Assembly (NCBI RefSeq): GCF_000350225.1
Contig: NW_005178809.1
Span: forward strand, 62,001-126,000
Length of the DNA stretch: 64,000 nt
Origin: Chondrus crispus
Taxonomy: Eukaryota; Rhodophyta; Florideophyceae; Gigartinales; Gigartinaceae
Reading direction: 5' to 3'
This document shows positions 38,705-49,234 of the stretch, piece by piece; position 1 is the stretch's first letter; each line of letters opens with the position of its first letter. A program made the translations under genes and the position numbers. The notes under the pieces were generated by a model. That model had not been told where the DNA came from, did not search any database, and saw nothing but the letters and a program-made list of their open reading frames with translations.

Positions 38705-39469
38705 GCTGGAGAGGGTTAGGGAAGGAAGGGATGAAGAGAGAGACAAGCAGGGATAGTGAAGAAGAGAAAGGCGTAGATGCGTGCCGACTGTGGAGTGACT
38801 CACGCGTTGGAGGGAGGGAGGGTGGGTGGAGGAGAGGTGAACGGGGATGGGAGGTGTAGTTCTGTGAATGAATAGATAAGAAGTTGTTGCGGTAGGGACG
38901 GTTCGGAGACCTCCTCAACCGTTTTTGCCTGTGTGTTGCATATAAAGATGTATCATGTGATACTGACGTCATGTTAAGAGATAAAAGAGCAGAAGAATTA
39001 TGCATGGAGGACTGGGGACTCGGAGGGGAAGATGACGAAGACGATGGCCCGTGGTGGCATGGGGTGCATGGCCAGTTTTGCAGATGCGATTCATGGGGCG
39101 CACCAGGACAATAAAAGTTTGAAAGAGGGATGCGTCAGGATTTAAAGCATGTGTGAGAAGAAGTGTGACTCAGTTCAACGACAAGTGGAAACTTTTCTGT
39201 GGCTGAAAGTATACATTGCTGGTACAGCCATCAAACAGGATGCCCTATAAAACCGAATGATTTTATTCGGCGATTTAATGTATGCAGAAAAATACCATCT
39301 GATACTATCCTGCACTTCACAAATAAGGGCACTACAAAAGTATGCACTATTAGATCTTTCCGTTTGGTGCCGTCGGCGACAGCAACCTGCCTGCTGAGTG
39401 GGGCGCCATTGCCGCCTCATCCCCCATCCACCGCCAACTTTACTTTTCCAGCCGCACCTCGCCGTCAAA
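38705..39469. promoter_or_regulatory. Divergent region GH47 / PINX1
   Basis: About 765 bp between two divergent starts, presumably both promoters. It contains a G-quadruplex-type run (38812-38826). The plus-strand ORF at 39199-39708 overlaps the PINX1 start in another frame and is a shadow. Confidence 0.45.
38812..38826 (+). other. G-quadruplex motif
   Basis: Four GGG runs with single-base loops (GGGAGGGAGGGTGGG), about 110 bp upstream of the GH47 start. It sits on the strand opposite to that gene's coding strand, so the transcript, if it includes this stretch, would be C-rich. Confidence 0.8.
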
Positions 39470-40612
39470 ATGGCGAGCCTCGCCGGCCTCGACACGCAAA
39501 ACCAAGCATGGGCGTCCGACCGGACCAAGTTTGGGTACCGCATGCTGGAGAAGATGGGTTGGAAAGAAGGCAAGGGCCTCGGCGCGAACCAGGACGGCTC
39601 CACCAAACACGTGCGAGTGCGCAAGAAGCTGGGGGCCGCCGGCATTGGCGTCAGCGACCGCAACACGGCATGGGACGTCCCTGGGAAAGTGGCCACGGGG
39701 TTGAATGACGTCCTCAGCAGACTACAGCCGGTTTGTGCAGGTGCTGCTGGGGGAAGGGTGACGGAGAGCAAGTCGACGAAGAGGGCAAGAGGTTACTATG
39801 AAAGGAGGAGAGCGGGGAAGAGTGTCGGTAACTATTCGCGGCAGGCTTTGGCTGAGATTTTTGGGGGCGTGGCTCCTAAGAACGAAGATGATGAGGAAGG
39901 GAAGAGAGACAATGCTGCGGTCGTCGTGCGAGAGTTGACTGAGTCTGGACAGGACGATTCGAGAAAACGCACAAAAAGAGCACAAGACGGTTCCGGATGT
40001 GAGGAGGCTTTGCTCCGAAGAAACAAGTCGAAGAAGAGTTCGAAAAATGGTGATACTAAGAGGCGGAAGAAGAAAACCACAGTATTTAAACAAGAAGACG
40101 CGGACCGGGATTCGAAAGCTTGTTCGATTGAGGATGGCCGAAAGCCTTCAAAGAGAAGGGATGCTTCCACAGATTTGGAGGGCTTAATGAAGGTCAAAGA
40201 CGAACCAGTCGCAGGTGGGCTTCTCTCTGATTCCGCCATAGAGTTGCCCAAAGCTGGGGTGAAGAAGGAGCGCAAGGTTGCGGTGAAGGAGGAGCCCACA
40301 GTGGAGGCAAAGGAGGAGCCTATGGTGGAGGCAAAGGAGGAGCCTATGGTCGAAGTGAAGGAGGATCCTATAGCTGTAAGAGTTAAGATCGAGCCTACTG
40401 AGAACTCGGGATTATACGAACAGGTCGAGAAGGGAGTACAAAACGAAGAGATAGCAAAGATAAGAGAGAAGCAAAGCAGAAGGGAAGAGCGCAAGTTGCG
40501 CAAGATGGAAAAGCTTGTAAGAAAGGAAAAGAGAGAGAAGAAACTTGGCGTCGGGTTGGACATTAAGAAGTCGAACAAGAAAAGTCGTCGGTCAACGCTG
40601 AAGTCAAACTGA
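39470..40612 (+). CDS. PINX1: PINX1-like G-patch protein
   Basis: Nucleolar G-patch protein of the PinX1/Pxr1 family, which activates the DEAH helicase Prp43/DHX15 in ribosome biogenesis and in animals inhibits telomerase. 380 residues from the ATG at 39470. The N-terminus reads NQAWASDRTKFGYRMLEKMG and then WKEGKGLGANQDG, the family start plus G-patch. KHVRVRKKLGAAGIG and YYERRRAGKSVGNYS follow. The rest is Lys/Glu-rich with nuclear localisation patches. An 8-residue unit (EAKEEPMV) is tandemly repeated at about residues 272-300. No intron. Confidence 0.88.
   Translation: MASLAGLDTQNQAWASDRTKFGYRMLEKMGWKEGKGLGANQDGSTKHVRVRKKLGAAGIGVSDRNTAWDVPGKVATGLNDVLSRLQPVCAGAAGGRVTESKSTKRARGYYERRRAGKSVGNYSRQALAEIFGGVAPKNEDDEEGKRDNAAVVVRELTESGQDDSRKRTKRAQDGSGCEEALLRRNKSKKSSKNGDTKRRKKKTTVFKQEDADRDSKACSIEDGRKPSKRRDASTDLEGLMKVKDEPVAGGLLSDSAIELPKAGVKKERKVAVKEEPTVEAKEEPMVEAKEEPMVEVKEDPIAVRVKIEPTENSGLYEQVEKGVQNEEIAKIREKQSRREERKLRKMEKLVRKEKREKKLGVGLDIKKSNKKSRRSTLKSN
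40279..40371 (+). repeat. 24-bp in-frame tandem repeat in the PINX1 gene
   Basis: Four imperfect copies encode (V/E)(A/V)KEEPxV. The two central copies (GAGGCAAAGGAGGAGCC core) are nearly identical. It expands the acidic/basic linker without breaking frame. Confidence 0.8.
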
Positions 40613-40731
40613 GAAGTGTAATTCTGTCACGACTAGAGGTGACTTAGCGGTTCACGCCCGTGAGAGTGGCCATTTTCGAGGATTGAAGGCAGGGCTGCAA
40701 GTAGGACAGTCCAATTTTGTGTAAATGCATG

Positions 40732-41058
40732 TCATCTCTTAACTCCTATGCCCCCAACTGGCATATTACCGGCTTTACCGGTCGATGCCCTGCTTTCATG
40801 GGAGGCGCGCGTAGCACTTGGCTCGCGTTTCCGGCGCTTGTATTCTGCTTGGTCCTTGAAGTAAGTGTCCCATACGCAACTGTCGCAACCATTGCCGCAA
40901 CACTCGTACTCTTCTGGCATTTTTGGCGGCTTTAAGTGCGTTGCCATAGTGCGGGCACCTGAGGATAGCACTGGAACGCGTTTGGGGAAGCTAAAATTCA
41001 CGTAGGCCGTTTCCAGGCAATTCGAAAGGGTTTGCGAGAGCTTCCGCCTGCCATTCAT
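40732..41058 (-). CDS. Oxidoreductase-like domain protein (OXLD1 type)
   Basis: 108 residues from the ATG at 41058. The core LKPPKMPEEYECCGNGCDSC followed by VWDTYFKDQAEYK matches the short Cys-rich oxidoreductase-like domain (PPKPPEPxxCCGxGCxxCVWDxY pattern) found in OXLD1 and in fungal and plant homologues. Four cysteines in CCGNGCDSC could bind metal. The N-terminal 45 residues contain basic and hydroxylated residues (FPKRVPVLSSGARTMATHL), compatible with a mitochondrial presequence. Molecular function of the family is not settled. The alternative start at the later ATG (MATHL) would give the bare domain. Confidence 0.72.
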   Translation of the reverse strand: MNGRRKLSQTLSNCLETAYVNFSFPKRVPVLSSGARTMATHLKPPKMPEEYECCGNGCDSCVWDTYFKDQAEYKRRKREPSATRASHESRASTGKAGNMPVGGIGVKR

Positions 41059-42048
41059 TGAACGGCACCCCACAAACCCTTGGGTCCTTCGAAGGCGACC
41101 TTATGTTTTAAGAGTTCTGTTATGTTGCGGCGTCTAGCGAAGTCTGTGAAAGCCTCCCGCACAGGCAATCAAGTACCGTGCGTATTGGGACCTCTTCCAG
41201 AGTCCAGAGTTCAGACGGCACCGTTCAGATGAGTGAACCTGCTGATTTCCAGATAAATTCGTGGTATGATGATCTCATCAGCAGTTGGGCTTCTTCGAGT
41301 GCTCGGATACTTTACAAGTAAAGCTGGTCAGGGTCATGAGGAGCAAGGCGGTTCGGCACAGTCGCCCTTCGAATGGTTTCTACTGCTCTGGCTAGCTCCA
41401 GTATAGCTAGACGCACTGCTTTCTATGAGTACGCACTGAGGACAACGGTTGAAATGAAAATATCCAAAAAACTATCTAGATAAACGCGCTGCTGTGCTCG
41501 TCCCAGAATTTTCAATCACTTGCCCTGCCCTTCTTACGTATCAGTCGGAATATCGATTAAGGCGCACGCTACCTTTTGGGGTTCTCAAAGTGTGCATCAT
41601 AGCCGGACTTTCTCAAAAACAACTGGGAGTACACGGACAGTTAATGCTGTTCCCACCGGGATGTGTCTGGCCTCCACCCAGAACCCGGTCTGCTATGGTC
41701 TGCTATTGGGGTTTGGGGGGCTTAAATCCAAGTGGTCCAATTAATTAATTAATTCCTTGTGATTGGATGGTAGAGATACTACTTTATGATAAGGATTTCC
41801 TTTGATCCAATTGAGGCTCTGCAACGGGAAATATTACAAAATATACGAAATACTCACATCTAGAGACTCAATAGGCAGACTCATGTTATCTCCCCGTCCT
41901 AATGCAGGGAGCTCGAGTGTGATCACCTGCCGCGCCGTTTACTCTGTTCCGGGAATTTAAGAAAACAACTTGCTCCTAGACTAGCAAACCGTATCGGGTC
42001 ATCGCAACTTTGAACTGCGCTGACGAACGCATTCTTCACGAAAACGGA
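41059..42048. promoter_or_regulatory. Divergent intergenic region, OXLD1-like / trigger factor
   Basis: About 990 bp. A (TTAA)-type stretch (AATTAATTAATTAATT) lies near 41740-41755. No convincing ORF. It should contain both promoters. Confidence 0.4.
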
Positions 42049-43512
42049 ATGGCACCTCTCGGCTTTGTTGGCGCACCAGCCTCTTCCTTTCTCGGCCGCG
42101 AGCTCTCAACGAGAGCGAAATGCTCATCTAGACCTGCACATGCGAGGCGTCTGCGAATGGGTCTCCAGGTAAAGACGGCACCTCTTCCCAACAGCCAGGT
42201 TAGCATTGAGATTTCCGTCGGCAAAGAGGAATGCTCTGCCGCTTGGGACTCTGTTGTCCGTGACGTCACGAAGAAGGCGACAATCGATGGATTCCGCAAG
42301 GGGACCGCCCCGAAACAAATCGTTATTAACCAAGTTGGAAAGGAAAGAATCAAGGCCGGCGCCTGCGAGGCAGTGATTGAGAAGTCCATTCAGAAGGCGC
42401 TTAAGGATTCTGGCCTTCAAGCAATCGGGCAGGCCGAGGTCGATGGCGGTGTCGAAACCGTTATTTCTAATTATGACCCGAAGAGCCCACTCAACTTCAA
42501 GATCAAGATTGATGTGTGGCCGGAAGCGAAGTTCACGGAGTCCTATGACAATATGGCGGTCGAGGCAGAGGAAGCTCCATTTGAAGAGGCCCTCATCGAC
42601 AAGGCGCTGGAGGACATGAGGAAGAAGCAAGCCTTTTCCGTGCTTGCCCCAGAAGGGACTACTGCGAGTCTAGGCCAAATTCTGGCAGCGGATATGGTAG
42701 GATACTACAAAAAAGATGATGGCACGAGAGGGGATAAGCTACCGGAAATTGCCGACGGCAAGTCTATTGAGATCAATATGACTGAAGGACAGTACATGGC
42801 GGGCTTTGTGGAAGGCCTCATTGGTATTGCTGTCGGAGAAACGAGAGACGTGAATGTTGCATTCCCCGAAAACAATCCTAGGCCAGAACTGGCTGGCCTC
42901 AAGGCTATTTTTGAAGTGACTTGTCATGCTGTCAAGGACAATGTTCTTCCCGAATTGAATGATGACTTTGCGCAACAAGTTAGTGAGGAGAAGACGCTTG
43001 AGGAATTCAGGGACACAATTCGCGCACGTCTTGGAGTCGAGACTGAAGCAGCGCAAGAAAAGAACATCAATGCTGGCATCGATAACAAGCTTGCATCCAT
43101 TGTTGAAGTCGATCTTCCTGAATCTTTGGTCGAGAATCAAGTCAAAAATAAGTTTGCGAATATGCTTTCTTCATTCAAAGACAACGGGATGTCTGATGAC
43201 CAAGTCAAGGCAATGGTTACAAAGGAAAATTTCGAGTTGTACAAAAAGCGGGCAAAAGGAAATGTCGAGAAAAATCTGAAAGTTAACTTTGCTGTGAGCA
43301 AGATTGCCAAGGAAAAGGACATAAAGATTGACGCAGAAGAAGTAGAAAACCAGATTGCTCTGGTTCGTGCGGAATTGAAGGGTCAAGAGATGGAGGAGGA
43401 GAAGATTCGCGATCAAGTTGAGGCGCAATTAGAACGGGACCTCGTGCTGAAGTACATCAAGGAGACGGCCACAGTGACCCTGGTGAAAAAGGAAGAAGGG
43501 AAAAGTGAATAA
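42049..43512 (+). CDS. tig: Plastid trigger factor
   Basis: Ribosome-associated chaperone with peptidyl-prolyl isomerase activity, acting on nascent chains. 487 residues from the ATG at 42049. The extension MAPLGFVGAPASSFLGRELS is a plastid transit peptide with the red-algal F-motif. The N-terminal ribosome-binding domain contains GFRKGTAPKQIV (family signature GFRxGxxP) near residue 80. The FKBP-type PPIase domain spans about 200-300 (LGQILAADMVGYY, TEGQYMAGFVEGLIGIAVGE, FPENNPRPELAGLKAIFEV). The helical C-terminal domain follows (LPELNDDFAQQVSEEKTLEE) and ends TVTLVKKEEGKSE. All three domains are present; no intron. Confidence 0.93.
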   Translation: MAPLGFVGAPASSFLGRELSTRAKCSSRPAHARRLRMGLQVKTAPLPNSQVSIEISVGKEECSAAWDSVVRDVTKKATIDGFRKGTAPKQIVINQVGKERIKAGACEAVIEKSIQKALKDSGLQAIGQAEVDGGVETVISNYDPKSPLNFKIKIDVWPEAKFTESYDNMAVEAEEAPFEEALIDKALEDMRKKQAFSVLAPEGTTASLGQILAADMVGYYKKDDGTRGDKLPEIADGKSIEINMTEGQYMAGFVEGLIGIAVGETRDVNVAFPENNPRPELAGLKAIFEVTCHAVKDNVLPELNDDFAQQVSEEKTLEEFRDTIRARLGVETEAAQEKNINAGIDNKLASIVEVDLPESLVENQVKNKFANMLSSFKDNGMSDDQVKAMVTKENFELYKKRAKGNVEKNLKVNFAVSKIAKEKDIKIDAEEVENQIALVRAELKGQEMEEEKIRDQVEAQLERDLVLKYIKETATVTLVKKEEGKSE

Positions 43513-43688
43513 GAGGACTGGACGAAGGCCTTACGAAGAGTTGCGAGAGCATGAAAGTTTACACGTTGCTTTTATACACGAAAACAGGAGCAAACGCTTG
43601 TCACAGATATTGTAGACACGGCCTAGTTAGTAAGTTGGAATGTTAGTGTATCTACGAAGGGTCCTGTTTGATGGAATCTAATTACGCC

Positions 43689-46600
43689 TCACGATGCTGC
43701 TGGTCCTGGACTTGGCTGCGATTTAGACTGTTTGTGATGCTCCCCATGCTTGTGGTCCAGTGTTTCGATAGCATTGGCTTCAGTCATCTTCGGCGAAGGC
43801 ACAAAAGTTGCATTGTCCTGGAGCCTCACCCGTTGCTCCTCGAATCGCTCCCGTAAAGCCTTCAGTCTCTTAAAATCCTCAAGTTCTTTTTCACTCCGTT
43901 GAGAAGATAACCCTACTGCGTATTTTGTGATAGGGTCATCGCCATGAAAACTGGAATAGCAATCTGAAATTGAATTCAAGCGAAGTCTAAGCTGTAAGTC
44001 GACCTCTTCCCGTTCTGATGCTCGCCGAAGGACACAAGCGGAACGACCCTGAACCTCAATTGCTCCTATCATCGGCATTCTGAGGCCACGCGTCCCTGAA
44101 TGTGTGGCATCGACAACTTCCACCCATATGGCGTCTCTCTCGTGGTCTGGCAATTCGAATACTACTTGAGAAGGTGTGGGGTTCAGCAACACGACGACCT
44201 CTGTCCATTTCATAGACTCTTCTCTCAGAGCTTCGTAATCTGCATCTGGATTGGTTGTCAGAAGTCTTTGGTACAGTTTTGCAGAGTTGCCTAAGATTCG
44301 ATAACCTATGCACCGCTCTGGCACTGCAAGTCCGAGATCCTCATAAAAGACCAAACCCTCATGGATCTCGTCCGCCGTGCTTTTGCAGAAGAGTTCTGGA
44401 TGTGCCCTTCTCAGAAGGATGAGCCCACGGTAATACTGTACCGTTGTCCACTCTGATTGTTTGGCTTCCCAGCGCACCATATTAATCTTGTCTGGTGACT
44501 CATAGGAATTCTCGACGTCAAACTTGGTTCGGCACATTTCCTGTCCCAGCTGCATGAACGGGATTCCCTGGGAAGTAAAAACGATAGCTGCCGCAAGTCT
44601 GTGCATTCGTCGCATATCATTTTCAGTGAACACTATGTCATCTGTTCGTGATCGAATGTAAAACCTGAAGTGATCCCACAAAGTATAGTTGTCATGACAT
44701 TCAACGTAGTTAACTGTCTCTGTGGGAAAATCGCAGAAGTCATCCACGGAACCAATTATCCCACCTTTGATCTCAGTTAATCTACTGCCGTCCATTACAA
44801 ACGTTTCCTCTGTACCAAAGGGAGATCCTCTTATCGCATCCCGAAAAGTATTGTTGAAAACCCCAAAGCCTCTGCTGCGTTGACAACCTTTTGCAGTGAT
44901 TCGTATCGGAGAAAGACCGCCAGCCCAAGGCTCGCCGTAAATCATGACATTAGGATTGATCTGACGGAGTTCAGAGCCTGCCATCTCCAAGGTGTCGACA
45001 TCAATCAAACCAAGCAGGTCAAAGCGAAACCCGTCGACTTTGTATTCGGTAACCCAGTATTTTAATGAGTCAATGATAAACTTTCGACCCATCGGTGACT
45101 CGCTTCTCAACTCATTTCCACATCCGGATCCATTGGAATAACATGCACCGCACCTCGGCTCATCTGGCTTCCTCATTGCGCATGTACTATCCCCTGTGTA
45201 AGCAACAGGGGTATTCCCGCACGTTCGATAGTAGTAACGAGGAGCCAACCCATTAAAAGAAAATCTGGCATCCAAGTTGTATTCGTTGCTGTCTTCAGCT
45301 GTGTGATTGTAGACCACATCCATAATCACTTTCAAACCGGCCTTGTGGACGGCATCCACAAGCTGCTTAAACTCTGTGACACGGGCCACAGAGCTGGTCG
45401 AAGAAGCGTACCAACCATCTGGGGAGTTGAAGTGCACTGGCATGTATCCCCATCCATAGGATGAGTCATCATTTTCGTCGTTGTCGAAATCCTGAATTGG
45501 TAGAATCTGAATAGTGTTAACACCCATCTGCACAATGTGATCAAGAGCAGATGAGAATTTGTCCAAGCTTTGCATGCCTACCTCTAGGGTCGGAATCAAT
45601 TCTTGTTTCCACGGCGTCAGAGGCTTTGCGCTAGTGTCACCGGTTCCAGAACCAGAAGAGACTGCCTTCATTTTTGTCCCACGCTCCGTTACGCCCAAAA
45701 ATTTCCCGCGCTTTATAACACTGCTATTCTCATCGATAGTTAGATCGCGGACGTGCAGCTCATAAATAATAGTTTCCGAAGCAGGTATGCAAGGGCCTGG
45801 CTGAATAGCAGTCTTTTCAAAACCGAATATTAGCCCCCGCCCAGTGTGACTAGTATTGCAACGTGAGTATGGGTCTATAACTTCCACTCCTGGAAAGAGG
45901 CGCGGGTTTTCTCCACCTGCTCGCAGCTTGTAGTATTTTCCTTTCAAATCTTCTTCGACGATGGCCTTCCAACAACCTTCAGGAATTCGTCGCATTGGCA
46001 CAGCTCGTCGCCCTTCTTTGCCGTGGGGTGAGTTGTAAAGGATAACGTACATGTTGTCTGCAGTAGGGGCAAAGCATTTGAAAGAACATTTCGTGACTTC
46101 ATATTCCCACCCTAAGGTGCCAGTATAATGATACTTGTCCCAATCCTCGTGAATGCGCCATGTTAACCTTACTGAGTCAAACCCAGGCACTGTTACAGAT
46201 ACGTTCTCTATCAAGAAATCCTCTTCAAAGCGGACAGCTTTTTCATTAAACGTTAGTCTGAACTGGGTTGGTGCGACCTCGTGAAATTTCCGAATAGGCA
46301 AGACAATACCAGTGGTATCGTCTTCTATATGACCATCAGCAGATCTGAATCCATTCGTCGCAGCCGAACATACTCTCACTACTGTATCAGATATTGCTTG
46401 CGAGCGGCCTCGATTTGGAGGGGAGACCCAGGCCACAGGAACTGGAGAAGCGATGATTATAGACTCTTCTGAATCAACGTATGCTGTCATCATTGATTTC
46501 ACCTCTTCCAACTTTCTCAGGATGAGGCTGCTTCCCTGGACAATTGTGAACATGGGAACAGAAAAATCTTCTTGAAATGGGCACTCTCCTCCGATCTCTG

Positions 46601-48428
46601 TCGAAGGCGCATCAGTTACCAAGGCAACGTCCAAGGTGCGACTGGTCCTATTGCACATGTCATTCCGCCAAACTCGTGTAGGTTCATCACGCTCGCTCCA
46701 CATCTCCCTATTTTTGCGGGGGACGAGGGATATTGAAGCACCAGCACCGTATCTCGCTCTATCAATCTCAAAGTCAACCCATGCTCTCGTTATGGAATCT
46801 GGCATTGGAGCAACGGCAATCCTATTATTTTCCGGATCGCTTTCGTCCCACGTCCACAAATCCCACTCATCGTAGTCCTCAGGAAGGTACCGCCGATATC
46901 TAAGGCGAAATTTCCTTCCATAACGCATATCGGCAGCCAGTGGCGCATCCGTCAAGACTTCGGAATGCCCCTGCAAAAAGTGGAGGACCGCTGCTGGCGC
47001 ACTTCCACTAACCCATTCCCGTACGACGTCGCGCCGGAGAGCATCCGTATATGGTTCCCCCTGATACTGCTCGCCGTGCTCGTTCGTCAGCATTCTCCCA
47101 GGAAATAATGCCATGCGTACCGGTTCGGCACGGACCACAGCGCCGCAAGGAAATAAGTAGCCATCAAAATTAAACCGAGCGATGCCGGGCAATATAGAGC
47201 GTTCTGGCTTCAACATGGTCGAATAAGCCGGATGCCTGTCGTTTGCCTCGGTCCAAACATGAAGCTCCCAGTCATTCCAGTCCTCAAAGTCTCCAAACCT
47301 ATGGTACATCACGGACAGATTCACATGTTCAATTTTGATCAGTTCCGAAAATGATTCCGCAAGAACGACATCCAAACCCATCTCGGGGGTCCACAAGAAA
47401 GCAGTTCCGATTTTTCCTCCGACGACTGGGACAATCCTCAGCCCTTTTGAAATCTTTTCTGGTGACAATTTAACTAGATTCACGTCAAATATAGGTCTGC
47501 CATCGTCTAGAGTCTCAAGCCGTTGAGGCAGGAGCGTCATTCTCGAAGAATCCGTGACCAACAAATCCACTTTTACGTTGTATACGTTCCGCCCTAGTTG
47601 CTTGAGATAAACTCTCAAGGGCTTCCCCTTGGGCGGAACGTGAACACATTCCGGCGGCGGGATTGTGGACGGGGCTGAACGGATTATTGACAGCGATGGA
47701 CATCTGTCCGCTTGAGCGGCAAGGAGGAGCGGAAGCGGTGTCGTGGTAAGGTCCGGGTGCAGCTGTAAGTTTCCATTGTCGTCGCGACGAAGCTGAATGC
47801 GAGAAGCGCTCGTAACTGGAAGATCGAGAGTGGCATGCTTGTTCGATGGTCCAGCAATGCAAACAGCATCAGAGTGCTCAACAACTGTGGCAATGGATAC
47901 GGCACTGCCGGCTAGAACAGCTTGGTCAAGCAAATACAACGGCGGAGCTTGGGGGTCTCGGAACGGCGATGAAACCGGAAATAGCTCGCATTTGGTGCCT
48001 CCGTTCAACAAGACGATCCATGGGTTGGAACTGGAATCGGATAAGCTGAGACCGACAAAGCGCGGAGATGCGATTGATGGAAGTTCGAAAGCGAATGGAT
48101 CGCCGTACACCGCGGAATCGCCTTGAACGATGAAGATGTGCAGGTCAGAGCTGGTGGTGGTGGGGACCGTAAGGAGACGCGGCGGGTTGTCCGTGCCGAG
48201 AATGGCGTGCGTGGGGAGGACGGAGATGGAACAGGAGGAGAGAGCGGACAGCGGGATGCGGAAGGCGGTGCCGAAGGAGGTGACGCCGGATTCGCAAACG
48301 GGGGAAATGACTTTGATCGGGGTGAAGGGGGAGGATTGCGAGGCAGAGAGGAAAAGGTCCCATCGGTGATGATCGCCCTGCGTGCGGTGGTAGTGTATTA
48401 CTAGGGAACCACGAGATTGGGATTGCAT
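43689..48428 (-). CDS. Pullulanase-type starch debranching enzyme, CBM41-containing
   Basis: Type I pullulanase/limit dextrinase (GH13) cleaving alpha-1,6 bonds of starch-like glucans. 1579 residues, ATG at 48428, much longer than plant pullulanase (about 960). Three CBM41-like modules are visible: LVIHYHRTQGDHHRWDLFLS at the start, VMYHRFGDFEDWNDWELHVW near 370-395 and LRYRRYLPEDYDEWDLWTW near 508-528. The catalytic barrel has SSYGWGYMPVHFNSPDGWYA, MDVVYNHTAEDSNEYNLDA, GFRFDLLGLIDV (nucleophile Asp), IYGEPWAGG (acid/base Glu) and YVECHDNYTLWDHF. The usual YNWGYDP signature reads YGWGYMP. There is no transit peptide because the first CBM begins at residue 8, so the enzyme should be cytosolic, as floridean starch is. 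The C-terminal 90 residues form a charged tail. Confidence 0.9.
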   Translation of the reverse strand: MQSQSRGSLVIHYHRTQGDHHRWDLFLSASQSSPFTPIKVISPVCESGVTSFGTAFRIPLSALSSCSISVLPTHAILGTDNPPRLLTVPTTTSSDLHIFIVQGDSAVYGDPFAFELPSIASPRFVGLSLSDSSSNPWIVLLNGGTKCELFPVSSPFRDPQAPPLYLLDQAVLAGSAVSIATVVEHSDAVCIAGPSNKHATLDLPVTSASRIQLRRDDNGNLQLHPDLTTTPLPLLLAAQADRCPSLSIIRSAPSTIPPPECVHVPPKGKPLRVYLKQLGRNVYNVKVDLLVTDSSRMTLLPQRLETLDDGRPIFDVNLVKLSPEKISKGLRIVPVVGGKIGTAFLWTPEMGLDVVLAESFSELIKIEHVNLSVMYHRFGDFEDWNDWELHVWTEANDRHPAYSTMLKPERSILPGIARFNFDGYLFPCGAVVRAEPVRMALFPGRMLTNEHGEQYQGEPYTDALRRDVVREWVSGSAPAAVLHFLQGHSEVLTDAPLAADMRYGRKFRLRYRRYLPEDYDEWDLWTWDESDPENNRIAVAPMPDSITRAWVDFEIDRARYGAGASISLVPRKNREMWSERDEPTRVWRNDMCNRTSRTLDVALVTDAPSTEIGGECPFQEDFSVPMFTIVQGSSLILRKLEEVKSMMTAYVDSEESIIIASPVPVAWVSPPNRGRSQAISDTVVRVCSAATNGFRSADGHIEDDTTGIVLPIRKFHEVAPTQFRLTFNEKAVRFEEDFLIENVSVTVPGFDSVRLTWRIHEDWDKYHYTGTLGWEYEVTKCSFKCFAPTADNMYVILYNSPHGKEGRRAVPMRRIPEGCWKAIVEEDLKGKYYKLRAGGENPRLFPGVEVIDPYSRCNTSHTGRGLIFGFEKTAIQPGPCIPASETIIYELHVRDLTIDENSSVIKRGKFLGVTERGTKMKAVSSGSGTGDTSAKPLTPWKQELIPTLEVGMQSLDKFSSALDHIVQMGVNTIQILPIQDFDNDENDDSSYGWGYMPVHFNSPDGWYASSTSSVARVTEFKQLVDAVHKAGLKVIMDVVYNHTAEDSNEYNLDARFSFNGLAPRYYYRTCGNTPVAYTGDSTCAMRKPDEPRCGACYSNGSGCGNELRSESPMGRKFIIDSLKYWVTEYKVDGFRFDLLGLIDVDTLEMAGSELRQINPNVMIYGEPWAGGLSPIRITAKGCQRSRGFGVFNNTFRDAIRGSPFGTEETFVMDGSRLTEIKGGIIGSVDDFCDFPTETVNYVECHDNYTLWDHFRFYIRSRTDDIVFTENDMRRMHRLAAAIVFTSQGIPFMQLGQEMCRTKFDVENSYESPDKINMVRWEAKQSEWTTVQYYRGLILLRRAHPELFCKSTADEIHEGLVFYEDLGLAVPERCIGYRILGNSAKLYQRLLTTNPDADYEALREESMKWTEVVVLLNPTPSQVVFELPDHERDAIWVEVVDATHSGTRGLRMPMIGAIEVQGRSACVLRRASEREEVDLQLRLRLNSISDCYSSFHGDDPITKYAVGLSSQRSEKELEDFKRLKALRERFEEQRVRLQDNATFVPSPKMTEANAIETLDHKHGEHHKQSKSQPSPGPAAS

Positions 48429-49234
48429 TACGGCGGTGGGAATGAAACGAAGATGGTACGACAGATTGGGGGAGGTGTGTTGAGGAAGGCAATGGCAACT
48501 TTTAGGATTCAGTTGACGGAGTGCTGGAATGAGGCTTCTCGACAGAGAAGAAGGCCTTTCCCGCAGGCACTATTCCAGGGAAGTACTTTGCGGGAAGAGG
48601 GCTTACTGAGACTGCATCTTGCCGTGAAGCATCGGGGTCGATACCGTGCCGACTAGTGTTTGACTGGTAGGGAGAAAGCCAGTGAAAAATGGGAGGTTGT
48701 TGCACATCCCAGCTCTCCCACTACTGAACCGAAAATTCACAGGAGATGATCCGGAAACAACGTGGCGCAGATCCCAGAAAGGGCCAATCATGTATGAAAA
48801 CACTTTATCACAGTATGATACCGTATCATAGAGGGATATCCTAACGCCAATAATACACTCCGGACGAGATGTCCTGACACTTGTGAGTATTTGAATGGAC
48901 TACGGAGAATGTGTTTTTCTTTGCAATCTTCTGTAGCGTTCATTCATTGGTCCCATTCCTTGAATGTGAAAACAAAATCCAATCGTATGCCCCTGCAACA
49001 ATCCGCACTGCTCTGCAGTATCTCCACACGACAGTTATCTCCACACTACAGTACAGCACAGTCCATTGTACAGCCTCTCTCGAAGGGCAAGCTCGGTTTG
49101 ACAGCGAGGGTGTCTACGACCGCCTCTTCTTTGGGCGTTCACCTTCACAGACTCCGAAACAGCTCCGATCTTCAATTTGTGCAACAAACAAAGTGTGCAC
49201 GACCACGATGACCAAGCGAACGATTTCGACAACC
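48429..49234. promoter_or_regulatory. Divergent region pullulanase / GatB
   Basis: About 800 bp between two starts, presumably both promoters. The inverted motif GTATGATACCGTATCATA lies near 48813-48830. No independent gene seen. Confidence 0.45.

Noticed and set aside
39832..40578. Minus-strand ORF of 248 codons opposite PINX1
   Set aside because: Antisense of the Lys/Glu-rich tail; product is Ser/Phe/Leu low complexity.
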